From Fagopyrum homotropicum (taxonomy: Eukaryota; Streptophyta; Magnoliopsida; Caryophyllales; Polygonaceae): 64,000 bases of DNA. The stretch covers positions 115,180,242-115,244,241 of the forward strand of contig BSWB01000006.1 of assembly GCA_033239125.1 (NCBI GenBank). The letters are read 5' to 3'. The position numbers and the translations under genes are program-made. Below the pieces are notes generated by a model, which worked only from the letters and a program-made list of their open reading frames with translations, had not been told where the DNA came from and searched no databases. Below are positions 46,105 to 57,601 of this stretch, piece by piece (within the stretch, counting starts at the first letter, position 1; every line of letters starts with the position of its first letter).

Positions 46105-47128
46105 GCCAACCCGCCATAATAAAACTTAACAAGTTATGTAATCCGTATACATACAAGATCAAATAACAAGTTAACATTCAAACAAGGATGGAGAGATATT
46201 TAAAAGATGAACAACCCGTTAATCTTGATTATATAGTTATATTCCTTTTACATAAATACATTCACAACCCACTTATGCCTATTATGTTTGCTACTGGATG
46301 AGTGACCCGAACCCGGAACCACCTTTGTATGAAAGCTTAATCAACCCAATGCAACAAGAGACTTTAACACTCTACAGAAGAACTAAGAAAGACAAATAAC
46401 AAATAGAGGTTTTGGATGTGCAAGAGATGATTCTAACATCATCATAACATCTCTATTTATACTACTTAGGACAATAAATTGCATTAAATGGGCTGCTAAA
46501 TCATCACCATAATTGCCCTTAAGTCAGAGTTTAAACATCCAAAACTATTTCAACTGTTGCACAACCGTGGGTGCGGCATCTTGGAGCCGCAGGTGCGGTT
46601 TAGTGCAAAACGCTTCATCTTCATCTTGGCCGCAAGTATGGAATGGGAGGGCCACAGGTGCGGGTTCTTCACAGTTCTTGAAACGTTTGAACTCTTCAAC
46701 TTCTTACTTTTGGTCGTCTAGACGCCGTGTCACTGCGAGTGCGGTGACACAGCCGCTTGGGCTTCTTTGATCCGCAGGCAAGGGCGCAGAGGCGTTTACA
46801 CTCATCTTCAGGCAGAGTCACCGCTGGTGCAGGGCAAGGCCGGCGTGGAGGCTGTGACATGAGGCTTCTGACCGTTGGCAAGTGTGCTACCGGAATGCTC
46901 GGTGGGGCCGGTCGCCGCAGGGACGGCTCTCCTCAGTCGCATGGGCGGCTAGTCAACAAAATTTTCTTGGTTTTATTCTTTTCTTCTCTTTCTCTTCCAA
47001 GCATTGCTAAATCCTTAGATATCTTCATGGATCACTTCTTCGGCTAGATTTACACGGTAGTAACAACATACAACTAGAGGACTCTATAAACATGCGAAAA
47101 CTACCTAATTAAGATAGTGATTTCATCA
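45723..47128 (-). repeat. LTR of a fifth Athila-like family (E)
   Basis: Plus strand starts TGACAAGGATAATTTCC and ends GATTTCATCA. It has (TA)31 at 46039-46100 and a minus-strand TATA-like box near 46450. Two GC-rich word clusters use a different motif (GCCGCAGGTGCGG, GCCACAGGTGCGGG) at 46545-46690 and 46730-46930. It looks like the 5' LTR of an element whose body is deleted, joined to the Athila-C gag. Confidence 0.65.
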
Positions 47129-48350
47129 CCAATCATTGGTCCTTGGTAATTCCCTTGGAAGTTGCCCGTTCCCATGTTATTCACATCTTCCTCCTTGAAT
47201 ATCAATTGTTCTTGCACTTGCACTTGAGCATTTGCATGAGCCTTCAAATATGTATAATATAACTCTTTCAAAGACTTAAGCTCATTATTTATGGCATCAA
47301 GCTTGACATTATTCATAGTCACCTCACTCACTTCATATGCACCAGGTCTCCTACCATCACTCTTCCTATGAGAGTTTTTTTTTCAATCACCAAATCTTGC
47401 TTTTCAACAAATTTTCAAGTATCATTAACATTCTTTTCCAAAAAAATACCTCCCGAAATAGAGTGAATCTGGAATTGGATATCCTCATCTAAACCTTGAA
47501 GTAGATCCTAAGCAACTCTATCTTTGTAATGCCATGATGAGGGCAATTAAGTTGATAATCCTTGAATCTTTCCCATGACTTGAACAAACTTTTCTTATCC
47601 TTCATCACAAATGCATTAATATTTCCTCTAAGATCCGTTGTTTTGGAAGGTGGGAAAAACTTAGTAAGGAACTCGGTGGCCATCTCTTCCCAAGTACTAA
47701 TAACGTCCATGTGGAATAGATTGATACCAATCAAGGGCTTTGTCCTTTAGAGAGAAGGAAAACGCCCTCAACTTGTGGTTGTTGTTCTCCACTCTTAGGG
47801 GCCTCAAAGTCTCCATCAATATCTCATAATTCAACAAGTGTTGGTGTGGATACTCCCACTCCAATCCTCCAAACTGGTTGTGACGGATCATTTAAAAGAC
47901 TTCAGGGTGGAGCTCATAATCGTGAGCGGCGGGATCTCAAAGATGTACTCACGTACGGTGCACTCGGTGATCTGGATCGATTCTTTGTCCAAGGGTTTGT
48001 TGCTCTCCCACAAATGTCTCAACTCTACCATTCCTCACTGGTGGATGAGGTGGAGGTACTTCTTGAAGGATATTGTCTCCTCTTTGCAAGAGTGGTTGTC
48101 TCATATCATCTCTAATCTCCACAATTTCCCTCATAGTTGCCTCTTCTCTCTCATGTGCACTCCTTCTTTCATCTTCTAATTAAGGCTTCAGCCCTAAGCC
48201 TTAATTGCTGCAAAGAATCATCTAACTTAACTTGAAGCTCTCTTTCAACCATTTTATCCTTCTTAGCTTGCTTCATTCTCCTCCTTAGACTCTTCTCCGG
48301 TTCGGGATAGAATGAAGCTAGTTCTTTACCGGAACGAGATCTTCGCATAC
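47129..48350 (-). pseudogene. gag: gag remnant of Athila-C
   Basis: Broken frames give RRSRSGKELASF-like N-terminal codons near 48340, then MIRHNQFGGLEWEYPHQHLL, NYEILMETLRPLRVENNNHK and SLKDKALDWYQSIPHG (47891-47700). WEEMATEFLTKFFPPSKTTD, NAFVMKDKKSLFKSWERF and HHGITKIELLRIYFK follow (47734-47489), with a C-terminal NNVKLDAINNELKSLKELYY (about 47310). This is the same gag domain as in A and B. Everything downstream (protease to env-like) is missing and replaced by LTR-E. Confidence 0.8.
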
Positions 48351-48465
48351 ACCTACAAGAATGGGAAACCCCTGAAAAGCCATAGACTCAAAGCAAAACA
48401 AGATCAAAAGCAAAAGAATCGTATACATTATCAATGATCACAAACACAAATCAATCTAGACCTAG

Positions 48466-48482
48466 TCCCGACAACGACGCCA
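48466..48482 (-). other. Primer-binding site of Athila-C (degenerate tRNA-Asp)
   Basis: Plus strand TCCCGACAACGACGCCA, with two G-to-A changes and one base fewer than the intact PBS. It lies six bases before the LTR at 48489. Confidence 0.85.
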
Positions 48483-48488
48483 AAAACT

Positions 48489-48867
48489 TGTTCGCTTCAA
48501 AAGGTGTGATAATGATGCACGACAAAGTCTTATATTTATAATCGTGATAAAAGCCTAAACAACTAAGAGAATCCACAGCGTATGGATTGTTAGGTAGAAA
48601 AAGCAAGTATTCCAATGAAATCGAATTATGCAATGGCCGAAAATAGAAAAAACCTAGACTAGGAAGAAAGATGGATGGCACAAAATGAAAATCACAAATT
48701 TTTTTTGGGTAGAATTGGTAATCAAAGATCAGTTTTAAATCCAACAAAATGAATCAAGCAAAAAACAATCAAGATAAGAAATAAGATAAGTGGGGAATGT
48801 GGATTCTAAAGATCAAGGTATTTGGTTGCGGTAAGAAACGAATCAAGCAAAACACAATCTCAAAGCT
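48489..48867 (-). repeat. Athila-C 5' LTR, first part
   Basis: Parallels 41143-41590 up to GGTATTTGGTTG (about 48830). A short local duplication (GAATCAAGCAAAACACAATC) follows, then unrelated chromovirus LTR sequence. About 300 bp of LTR is missing before it resumes near 53895. Confidence 0.8.
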
Positions 48868-51308
48868 TCTGTCAACCATATTTTTATCATTTGATCGACT
48901 TGCACATCAACAACGGAGTAGTTGAAGCTCTAGTTTGATCTAGATCCACACATTGTCCTTGATTTGTACCCAAGGATTCATCAGTCTTGTTCACTTATTA
49001 CATTGTTTATGTATCGGCTTAATTTAGTAGAAAATTAACCCCACCATGGTGGGGTTGGTTGTGTTTTGCATATTCATGTACATGATCAGTTCAAGAGCAT
49101 GGAGGCCGGACGACCTAGTGGTAGCCTATGTTTTGGTTGAGCTTGGGCGACCTTGTGTTTTCTCTAGGACTTGTTCCTAAATTTCTCCTTATTTCTTTTG
49201 GGTTGGTGGACGGTTTTTTCCAAACCTTGTTGTTGTTGGTCTCGAGTTGGGCACGGTTGTATGTCGTTGTTTTGGAATCGGTATGTTTGAAGTCATGGAG
49301 GATATTTTTTTATATACTTCTACTATTGACAAGTTTTATGCCCTTGTTTCATCTCTTTATATAGCCTGAAGGAATCCTTGTCCGCATTCGTGGCGTTGTA
49401 TCGGTACCCTATGTTTTCAGAAAGTGATCAGGTTTTATATTTACAAAAAGGGCCCAAACTTCTAGAATTTGTATTTTTTCCCTAGATAAGATAATTATAG
49501 TTTTTAACCCAATTTTTTTAATTATGGATCTTACCCTATATTTTACACATTACGTTATATGTCCCAAGTTTAAAAAAATGGAGCTAAACTTGTATAATTG
49601 GTGTTCTATAGGTTTCGAAGAACCTTCAGATAAGGTTTTAGTTCAAATCGAAGTTTGACAAGCATCGATCCACTTCCGTCCCATCTTCGCTACGTGAGTA
49701 CCCTTAAACCCTTATTTGGACAACGCTTGTTCATGTTATAAGTTGTGGGTTGTGGTGTTTTGATTGATGATATACCTAGTTGGATATTCTAGGTACTTGA
49801 GTACTTGGATAAAAGGGTAATGGGAAACCATAAGTGAAGTACAACCCTCTTTCAAGTGGATTAAGTAAGTAACTTCTACACCTAATAGATGGTGTTTTGT
49901 GATGATGGTTATATTATATGAGTTGATTATGGACCTTTTCTTTGTATAAGTTGTGCAGTTTGACGATTTTTTATGGACCGTTTTATCGCTTTTGGCTTTG
50001 AGTTCGTTTGAGTAAGATTACCGAGGCAAGTACATGTGGGTTTTATTTGAGCATGATTATTTTTAAGTCATTTGTCTTGCTACTTGCATGATTTGATGCT
50101 TTAAAATATGTTGATTTTGACATTTATGAAGTATGCACTCGTGGATTTTTAAAGGAATGAGTTATTGATTGATCATGATAGCTTTTGATATTGTCTTGAT
50201 TTGAGTGACATTTTTTCAACCTTGATGGTTGTACGTTTTACCTTGCATTTGTTGTATTTTAAAGGGAACCAAATTTATTGGTGTTAAGTATTTGAGTGGT
50301 AATTTGGTCTTTGATCTAAGCGGACAATTTTCCAATATTGATATTAGAGATAATTTGGTCTTTGACCACAACAGACAAATTTGCCAACTTTGATTTGTTT
50401 TCAAAATTTCTCACTCCTCGGATGAGGCGGACCATATTTACCAATCGTAAAATCATGGTTTGTGCGGGAAGAGGTTGTGACCGACCATTGTGGATGACAA
50501 GGATTGCACTTGATCCGTGATTGTTGTGCTCATCCCGTGGTTGGAGTTTGGGAGGTATTTTCGTGTTTAGTGTGAATCTAATATATTTTGAAAGCAGTTA
50601 TTGCACTCTTTGTTTGATTGCGGTTTCTAAAATAAAGAATTCTCGAATATGATTTCATACTATTTTTGGATGGATTCTTGGTGAAGGATTTGAGAATGGA
50701 GATGAGATTTATCTTGTTATCACATTGTGGTCAATTGACCACTGATTATATTATATACCGGTTTGACATGATTATGAGCATACTTGAAGTGTGTTAAATA
50801 TTGAACTCCTTTGTGTATTTTCCTATAAGTGATAATGTGATATCATATATGATTTTATACTTGTCGTTTTCATATATTACATTTCGTATTTATCAGTTTA
50901 GTTTAGTAGAAGACTACACCCCACCACGGTGGAGTTGGTTACGTTTTGGCATAATCAGATACAAGATTTGTTTAAGATCATGGAAGTCGGGCAACCTAGT
51001 ATGAGTCTATGTTTTGGTTGAGCTTGGATGAATTTGTATTTTTCTCTAGGACGTGGTCCTAGCTTTTGCCTTATGTCTTTTGGGTTGGTGAGTTATATTT
51101 CTAAACCTTGTTGTTATTGGCGTCAAGTTTGACCCGGATGTTGTTATTTGTTTTGGAACCTTCATGTTGACGTCATGGATGAAGGTTGATTTTTTATGCC
51201 TTTATCTTGTCAAGTTTTTATGCCCTTGTTTTATCTCTTCATATATCTTGAAGGAATCTTTGTCCGGATTCTTGGCGTTGTAGTGTTATCCCATTTTGAG
51301 GCATTACA
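48868..51308 (+). repeat. Chromovirus (Tekay-like) LTR with an internal duplication
   Basis: Ends GGCATTACA just before a PBS. It contains two diverged copies of a 430-bp segment (48990-49430 and 50865-51300), each with CCCCACC(A/C)(T/C)GGTGG(G/A)GTTGGTT, TATGTTTTGGTTGAGCTTGG and TGGCGTTGTA. Its first 110 bp resemble 640-735. The left end is not defined; no coding sequence is supported within it. Confidence 0.55.
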
Positions 51309-51313
51309 AAAGT

Positions 51314-51325
51314 TGGTAACAAAGG
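51314..51325 (+). other. Degenerate initiator-Met tRNA primer-binding site
   Basis: TGGTAACAAAGG compares with the standard TGGTATCAGAGC, 9 of 12 matching, five bases after the LTR end. It differs from the tRNA-Asp PBS of the Athila elements. Confidence 0.6.
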
Positions 51326-51456
51326 GAAGGTTTGAGTTTTGGTTGTGTCGGTGATAGTTGAGTTGGTGTTTTGAGTTAGGGTCGAAGATCTCCATGCTCT
51401 CTCTTGTACCTGTTTTATTTGAATTGTTAGTTGATCTTACATCGTTATATCCTCAG

Positions 51457-52620
51457 ATGGAAAACATAAGAGGTAGAGGAACTCGAGCTTGAGGACGGGG
51501 TCATGGACGCCCAAGAAGCACCTTAAGTTTTATTGTTGACCCTGCAATGCAAATATGAATGTTGTTATTGACCCTCCAATTGTTGGCATGGATGTTCCCC
51601 GCGGTTTTGGTTCCAAATTTCAAACAATGTTGCAACAAATGATTGGCCAAGCAATGGAAAGTGTTTTGGGTCCCGTTGTACAAGCCATGTTAGCTTAAAG
51701 GGGTCCCCAACAGCACCACCTCAACCAACACCTCCTCGAGTTGAGCATGAGCTTCACGTGATAGAAAGAAGAGATGCTATCACTATTGTAGATGCATTTG
51801 ATAAGTTGAAGCCACCTACATATGATGGAAATGGAGAGCCCACTGAGGTGGAGCATTGCCTCAAACACATGGAAAAATACTTTGCATGGGTGTGATGCCT
51901 TGGATATCAAAAGTTGTCCAACTCCACTTTTTAACTGACAAAATGTAATGACATTTGGTGGGATACCTTTAAGCCTAGAAATGACGTAATGAGTTGGGAA
52001 CGATTTAAGAACAAGATACGAGTTCACTTTTACCATGTGACGTTGCAAAAAGAAATGAAGCACAAGTTTCTACACTAACCAGAAGAAGGAATATCAATGG
52101 TGCAAAGTACAATGAGCTTCACCCATATGTTGCTGAAATCATGGGAAACAAAGAAGATTAGATCGACTACTTTGAGACATGGTTGATTCCTTAAGTTAGG
52201 ACCCTTATCGATGGAAATAAATATGAGACCCTGACATAATATTATAACCATGCGCTCAAGGTGGAAAGGGGAATAAAAGTTGAGAGGTTTATTAACCAAG
52301 GCTCAAGAGACAAAAGACTCAAGTGTGGTGGAATATGATTTGCTTGAAGTGACTCCCGTGGAACTTTACTAGGAGGGTATCATTACTAGGAGGGTATCAT
52401 TTCCACCTATCGATATGTCAAGGCAGATGTTGGGATCTCAGAGATTCAGTGACTCCTGTGGAACTTTACTAGGAGGGTATCATTTCCACAACTATAATAT
52501 CAGTCACAATCACTAAAAATCAGGTTGTCCAAGAGACCCACATAAATGCTTCAAGTGTGGTGAAATATGTCATCTTGTTATTCTCTACAAGGATGGAAAA
52601 GGGTATCCTCCAAGGTCTTA
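51457..52620 (+). pseudogene. gag: Chromovirus gag (decayed)
   Basis: Opens MENIRGRGTRA-stop-GRGHGR, the usual RG-rich start. After a frame change it reads FKLKPPTYDGNG-like codons (AFDKLKPPTYDGNGEPTEVE, about 51787-51850), CLKHMEKYFAW, WWDTFKPRNDVMSWERFKNK and RVHFYHV. Near 52535 GCPRDPHKCFKCGEICHLV is a decayed zinc knuckle. Many stops. A small duplication (ACTTTACTAGGAGGGTATCATT) occurs at 52362-52401 and 52461-52485. Confidence 0.75.
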
Positions 52621-52624
52621 AACT

Positions 52625-52960
52625 TTGACACCTACCTTCAGGAGAACAATACCACCATCACGCCCAACAAACTCGCAGTCTCAACAAGCTTCTAATACAC
52701 CCAAGGCAAAGGATCGTGTTATTGAGATGAGGGTCGATAAACCCAATGCGATTGTGGCGACAAGTATGATCTTGATTCGTTCTCAACCAGTGTGCATTTT
52801 ATTTGACACTAGAGACACACCTTCATTTATATATGAGGCATGTGTAGCTATACTTGACTTGTCTTGTGCTTTTGGGTGTGAACCTTTTGTTGTGGGATTA
52901 CCTAATGTTACTCAACTAGTTGGACCCGATATATGGAAATGTCCTATTTGCATAGGATAA
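52625..52960 (+). pseudogene. pol: Chromovirus protease fragment
   Basis: Ser/Thr/Gln-rich stretch, then AIVATSMILIRSQPVCILFD followed by TRDTPSFI. This corresponds to the gypsy protease LFDSGATHSFI, with the active-site DSGA changed to DTRD. The next residues (LGCEPFVVGLPNV-like) continue the fold. Confidence 0.65.
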
Positions 52961-53202
52961 TGTGGTTGGTTAGCTAACTTGATCATGCTATACGTACGAC
53001 GTTATGATGCAAATATGGGTATGAATTGACTTGTACATCATGAGGCGGTGATGGATTTTCGACAAAGAACGGTCACCGTCATAGTTGAGGATGGAGCAAT
53101 ACATGCGTTTGAAGGTCGTCACCCACCAGATCGGGAAAAATTACTAGTGTCATGACTATATGCAAATTGTTGAGACAAGGTCGTGGTGACTGCTAGTGTT
53201 AT

Positions 53203-53894
53203 GTGATAGGGGAAGAAAATAAGCAACGGAAATTATCACAAATTTATGTTGTTAGTGAGTTCCCCAATGTCTTTCCTGATGACTTAACAGGATTTCCACC
53301 ACGGCGGGTTTTAGACTTTTTTGAGTTTGGCTCAAGTCCAAGCTTTATGGCACCGTACAAAATTGGCACTTGTATAGATGCACAAATTGAAAAAGCAATT
53401 GCAAGTAATTGCTGATAAAGGATTCATTAGGCCAAGTAAATTGTCATGAGAAGTGTCGGTGCTGTTTGTGAAAAAGAAAGATGACTCTCTCCACTTGTGC
53501 ATTGGTTGACGAGAGCTAAACAAGATAACAGTGAAGAATAATTATCCTTTCGCCCTGGATAGATGACCTACTAGACCAATTGCAAGGGTCGGTAGTATTT
53601 TCAAAGTTTGACTCGAGGTTTTGTTACCATCAGTTGAGGATTCAAAATGAGGACGTTGCAAAAATAGTTTTCTGGACAAGGTTTGGTCGTTATGTGTTTG
53701 TTGTGATGTCATTTGGGCTCACTAATGCTCCAACACTTTTAATGGACTTGATGAATCGAGTCTTTTGGGAGTACTAGACCGTTATGTTGTTGTATTTATT
53801 CATGGTATTCTGATTTACTCTCGAAGTCGAGAGGAGCATGAAGGTCATCTTTGAGTTGTCCTTGAAGCTATGAAAAGGATAAGTCTTGCGGGAG
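53203..53894 (+). pseudogene. pol: Chromovirus RT (decayed, 3' truncated)
   Basis: VVSEFPNVFPDDLTGFPPRR (53254) and APYKIGTCIDAQ; in a shifted frame FSKFDSRFCYHQLRIQNEDV, VMSFGLTNAP and LMDLMNRVFWEY (53580-53777); then VVVFIHGILIYSRSREEHEG (about 53785-53845). The YxDD-equivalent FIDD reads FIHG. The element stops at about 53890 against the resumed Athila-C LTR, with no RNase H, integrase or 3' LTR. Confidence 0.8.
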
Positions 53895-54876
53895 TATCGG
53901 GTAAGTCTATTCCCAAACTTAGATGCAAGCATTAGAGGGATCTAAGGATAGAAAAAACTCAACAAAGACTAGGATTTGGGCTATCAAACACCCAAGCATA
54001 CATATATATCATTTATAGACCAATATAAGAAATCTCAAGTTGTTCAAAGATAAATCTCGGCCGAGATTCCTGAAGAACAGGCCAAGATTCTAGAGAGTGA
54101 GGGTTTATCCAACACAAATCTTCCAAATCTCACTTACACGCTCAGCCTATCATAATCTAAACGACAACCACCTACCAATCTCCCTAGAATCGCATAGATT
54201 TAGCCAACAACATACATGTTCAAATCAAGAAAGATGAAAGAAGAATTCAAGCAAACCATAAGCAAGAAGCAAAGAGAAGAAAGAAGTACTCAACAATATA
54301 TCTTCAAACTCCAATAGAAATTCAATCCAACTAGAAAAATGTAATCTTCAATCCAAAACCGAAATAATTCAAGAACCATAGGTTTTCTTCTCCAAGAATG
54401 ATATTTACTCAAATTTTTTTTAATTTGGGAATCAAAGTCAATAGAATGCGTCCTTTATATTTTGCAGGTTGTTAGAGATTAATAAGGATGATGTTAAGGG
54501 ATTGAGAAGAGAAATCTCGATCACTCTAGGTAAAAATATCGGCCGAAATCTTTCACAAGTCAGGACCAATATTCTTGAGTGTTTCCTTCGTTATCACCAA
54601 AATCTCGGGTGGTGTTATGGCAATGAAATCTCGGCCGAGATCAATGCCAATATTCTTGAGTGTTGCTCGCTCCTTAGGTGGGTTTCCTAGCATTCTTTGG
54701 TTCTCTGTCATGTTCTGCCTCGAGGCTTAGTCTTCATATGTGCCATTCCGCTCCAATGCTTGCGGAATTGCCAGAAAACGAGACAAGAATTAGTGTAGAC
54801 ATCTATTCTAGTATAATATGCAAAGTTGAGCCTAAATGCCACGTATTCATGTCTATGCATGCAAAACAAAGAGAAA
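53895..54876 (-). repeat. Athila-C 5' LTR, second part
   Basis: Parallels 41890-42950, including both word clusters (54055-54105 and 54515-54640: ATCTCGGCCGAGAT). It breaks off at about 54876, before the LTR terminus, against LTR remnant F. Confidence 0.8.
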
Positions 54877-55728
54877 TTGTAAGAGCCTTAGTCTTTGTGC
54901 CTTTGTTGAGCCTTGTTGAGCCTTTGCTGAGCCAGGCAGCCACCCTTGCGGATCTAGAGGACCGCACCTGCGCCTCACAAGGTCGGCCCCTGCGGCTCTG
55001 TGCGGCTACAACCGTTTTTGTTGACTCTTGAATTGTGCTTTCGACTGGCTTCCTTTATAAGCCTCCCATTGCTTCTGATGAGGGTTTCCTCATCATCTCC
55101 AGCTTCAGTTCTGTTCTCCACGTTTATCCTCTTCTCCTCCTATCTCTCTTTGGTTTCCATCCTTGATCTTCTTGATCTTATGTGATTTTATGTGATTTTG
55201 AGCTTGGCTTTGGATCTTGATGATGATTGATGTTGTTGATGAGCTGTTGATAGCCATTTGTGGTGAGTTTGTTGTGATCCTTTCTTCTACTTAGGTCTAT
55301 TATGAGTTCTATCTCTTTCTCTCCATCCTCTCTTCTTTTCTTCTTATCTTCCTCTTTAGCTTAGGATTCACAAGTTTAGACTTGTGTTAGATCCTTTCTT
55401 GGATGTTTTCATGTTCATACATGTGTATATATGTATATGTATGTTGTTGTGTGAATAAGAAGTGAAGAGAGATCATGAGAAGGATCGAAGAGAAGTTGAG
55501 GTTCAACTTCTGCACAGACAGCCGCCCCTGCGCATGGACTGAGCTGCACCTGGGCCTTGGACAGAGCCGCCCCTGTGCCAGAGTTGGTCTGCCCCTGTGC
55601 CTGACTGGGTCAGCGCTCATGCACCTCTTGTTTCCGCTGGTGTGTCTAGGGCATACCTAGTTGGTATGATTTCTTCCTTCCTTTCCTTTGGCCTTGGCTT
55701 TAGTGTATAGCTAGGCTAGTATGGTTAG
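54877..55728 (+). repeat. LTR remnant of a sixth family (F)
   Basis: Contains a TATA-like TTTATAAGCC (55056) and two GC-rich word clusters, GCCGCCCCTGCGC, CCGCACCTGCGCC and GCCGCCCCTGTGCC, at 54920-55010 and 55500-55625. This is the same two-site layout as the LTRs of families A-E. No coding frame. The left end is lost at the junction with Athila-C; the right is cut by Athila-D. Confidence 0.45.
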
Positions 55729-57502
55729 TGATAGCATGAATTATTGTCTATATTTTGGGGCCTTTTTAGACGTTTTATTTTCAATAATCTGCATGTTTGA
55801 ATGTATATTATGTGATTATATTGTCGTTTCATCTACCTTTGTGGGAATCGAGGTCTACACCAAGTTTCGTTGTAATCATAGGTAAAATGGCACGTTTTGC
55901 ATCAAAAAGGAGCAAAAGGAGCTAAGGAGTCATTGAATCTACATTCAGGAGCTTAAGGAAGAATCCAAGAATCATGGAATTGGATTAGAGATTCACTTCG
56001 GACCAGATTTGAGAGATTTCACATTCAGTTGTGATTCACCTCGGTTGACTACAGAGTCCCCTCGACCGAGGTGATCCAGAGGAGCTGACTCGACCGAGGC
56101 GAACACCTTGGACGCGGCAAGGATATTTTATTCTTGGCTGAAACCTTTTATTTTTGGAAAGAGGATCTTATATTTTTAGGCTGGATTCCTGGAAGGAAGA
56201 AGATAATTTAGCCCATATATTTTACCTATTTTTATGGGAAAAGATCTTTCTAAGATATCTTATCTTTGGAGAGTAATTTTCCTATAAAAAGGGTTGGATT
56301 TTCCACAAATCCGTATCCCGCTTACCACGCGAAGATCCGCTATCACCCGGAAGACGCTTAGGGCAACCGTTTTACCCCACTATAGTTGGGAGATTTGAAG
56401 AACCTTTTTGAAGGTTGAACGAAGAAAGTTGATAGCTTTTATAGCTTTTGTGAAGGGTTTTGTAAGATCCTCTTAGATTCCCTTCTTTGTTGATTTGTCT
56501 TATTGGATTTTGATCCAAGGAACGCTTGTTATTTGATAATTGATTCAGTTATTGAAGCCTTTGTCTAAAGGTTTTCTTGTTCAATTATTCTCTTTCTTCC
56601 CATATATTTGATTATTACTTTCATGATGATGAGTGGCTAATTTCCTTGTGTGATTCTAGGGTGATTGGTTGAAGGTTATGGGAAAAACAATGATAGAATA
56701 ATCTTAATCACAGTAGGACCCTGAAAGTTCGAGCCTTTAACCTTAACCCTAAAGCATCTCGCTCAGTCGATGAACATCTCGGCCGGGGTGGAATTCTTCT
56801 GACCGAGGTGACTTATCTGATCCGAAACTGAGAGTTAAGTGGTAGAGTTTGCCAAATCCTATTCTTATTACACCTTTCCTGGTTCAATGCAAGCCTAGGA
56901 TGAGACTTACCTGGTAATTCCTTTGTTTGTTTACTCAAGATCATAAGTGTAGGTAATAAAGGTTTATCCTTTATTGGGGTTTGAGTGTGCTTTCATCCCA
57001 TCTTTGTGAGTTAGCCTGAGACTTACCCGGTAAATGTTGATTCTATTCCCTTAGGTGGTGTTTTTGTTTGAGGTTATAGTTCTTTTCCTTAATTCCTTGA
57101 GACTTACCCGGTAATAGGAGTTACGGTTTGGGATTAGTGAGTAGTGAGACTTACCCGGTGATCTATTCCACTTTAGTAACACCTTCCCTATGCAAATATC
57201 TCAGCTTTGTCCGCTTAGCTTTAGATCTTGAGTTGGAACCACAACTAGACGGTTTAATCCCTAGAATTGCATATTTCCTTAATTGACTTTTTATCATCTT
57301 TGATTGTTTTAATTGCTTTTGTGGTTAGTAGTTGCATTGACAAACCTATACCTGCTTTGTTTCACTAAGTCCCTGTGATCGACCCCTGGAATTTCTTACT
57401 TTTTAATACGATTGACCCGTACACTGCAGGTTTGCATCCTTTTTTTAAGCTTACATCTAGGGTTATAAATTTAAAGCTTGCACACACCGTTTGGAGTGAA
57501 CA
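55729..57502 (+). repeat. Athila-D 5' LTR
   Basis: TGATAGCATGAATTATTGTC...GGAGTGAACA, 1774 bp. TATA at 56283-56290. Word clusters at 56036-56110 and 56755-56815. Four TGAGACTTACC(C/T)GGT(A/G)A motifs at 56901, 57017, 57098 and 57145. Confidence 0.95.
56283..56290 (+). promoter_or_regulatory. TATA box of the Athila-D LTR
   Basis: CCTATAAAAAGGGTTGG, the same sequence and place as in the Athila-A LTRs. The transcript would start some 30 bp downstream. Confidence 0.7.
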
Positions 57503-57508
57503 AGTTTT

Positions 57509-57526
57509 TGGCGCCGTTGCCGGGGA
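57509..57526 (+). other. Primer-binding site of Athila-D (tRNA-Asp)
   Basis: TGGCGCCGTTGCCGGGGA, exact complement of the tRNA-Asp(GTC) 3' end, six bases after the LTR. Confidence 0.95.
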
Positions 57527-57601
57527 CTTGGTCTAGACCGAGCTGGTTGCGGTTTGCTTTCGGGGCACTTGCCCCTGTTTCTACTAACCACTCTACTTGA
57601 G

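Noticed and set aside
46513..47047. GC-rich ORFs that might be a host gene exon
   Set aside because: The GC-richness comes from the word clusters of LTR family E; no conserved protein signal.
54877..54884. GTAAG as the second half of the Athila-C target duplication
   Set aside because: The sequence after it does not continue the chromovirus RT found at 40955-41142, and the LTR terminus is missing, so the match is probably chance.
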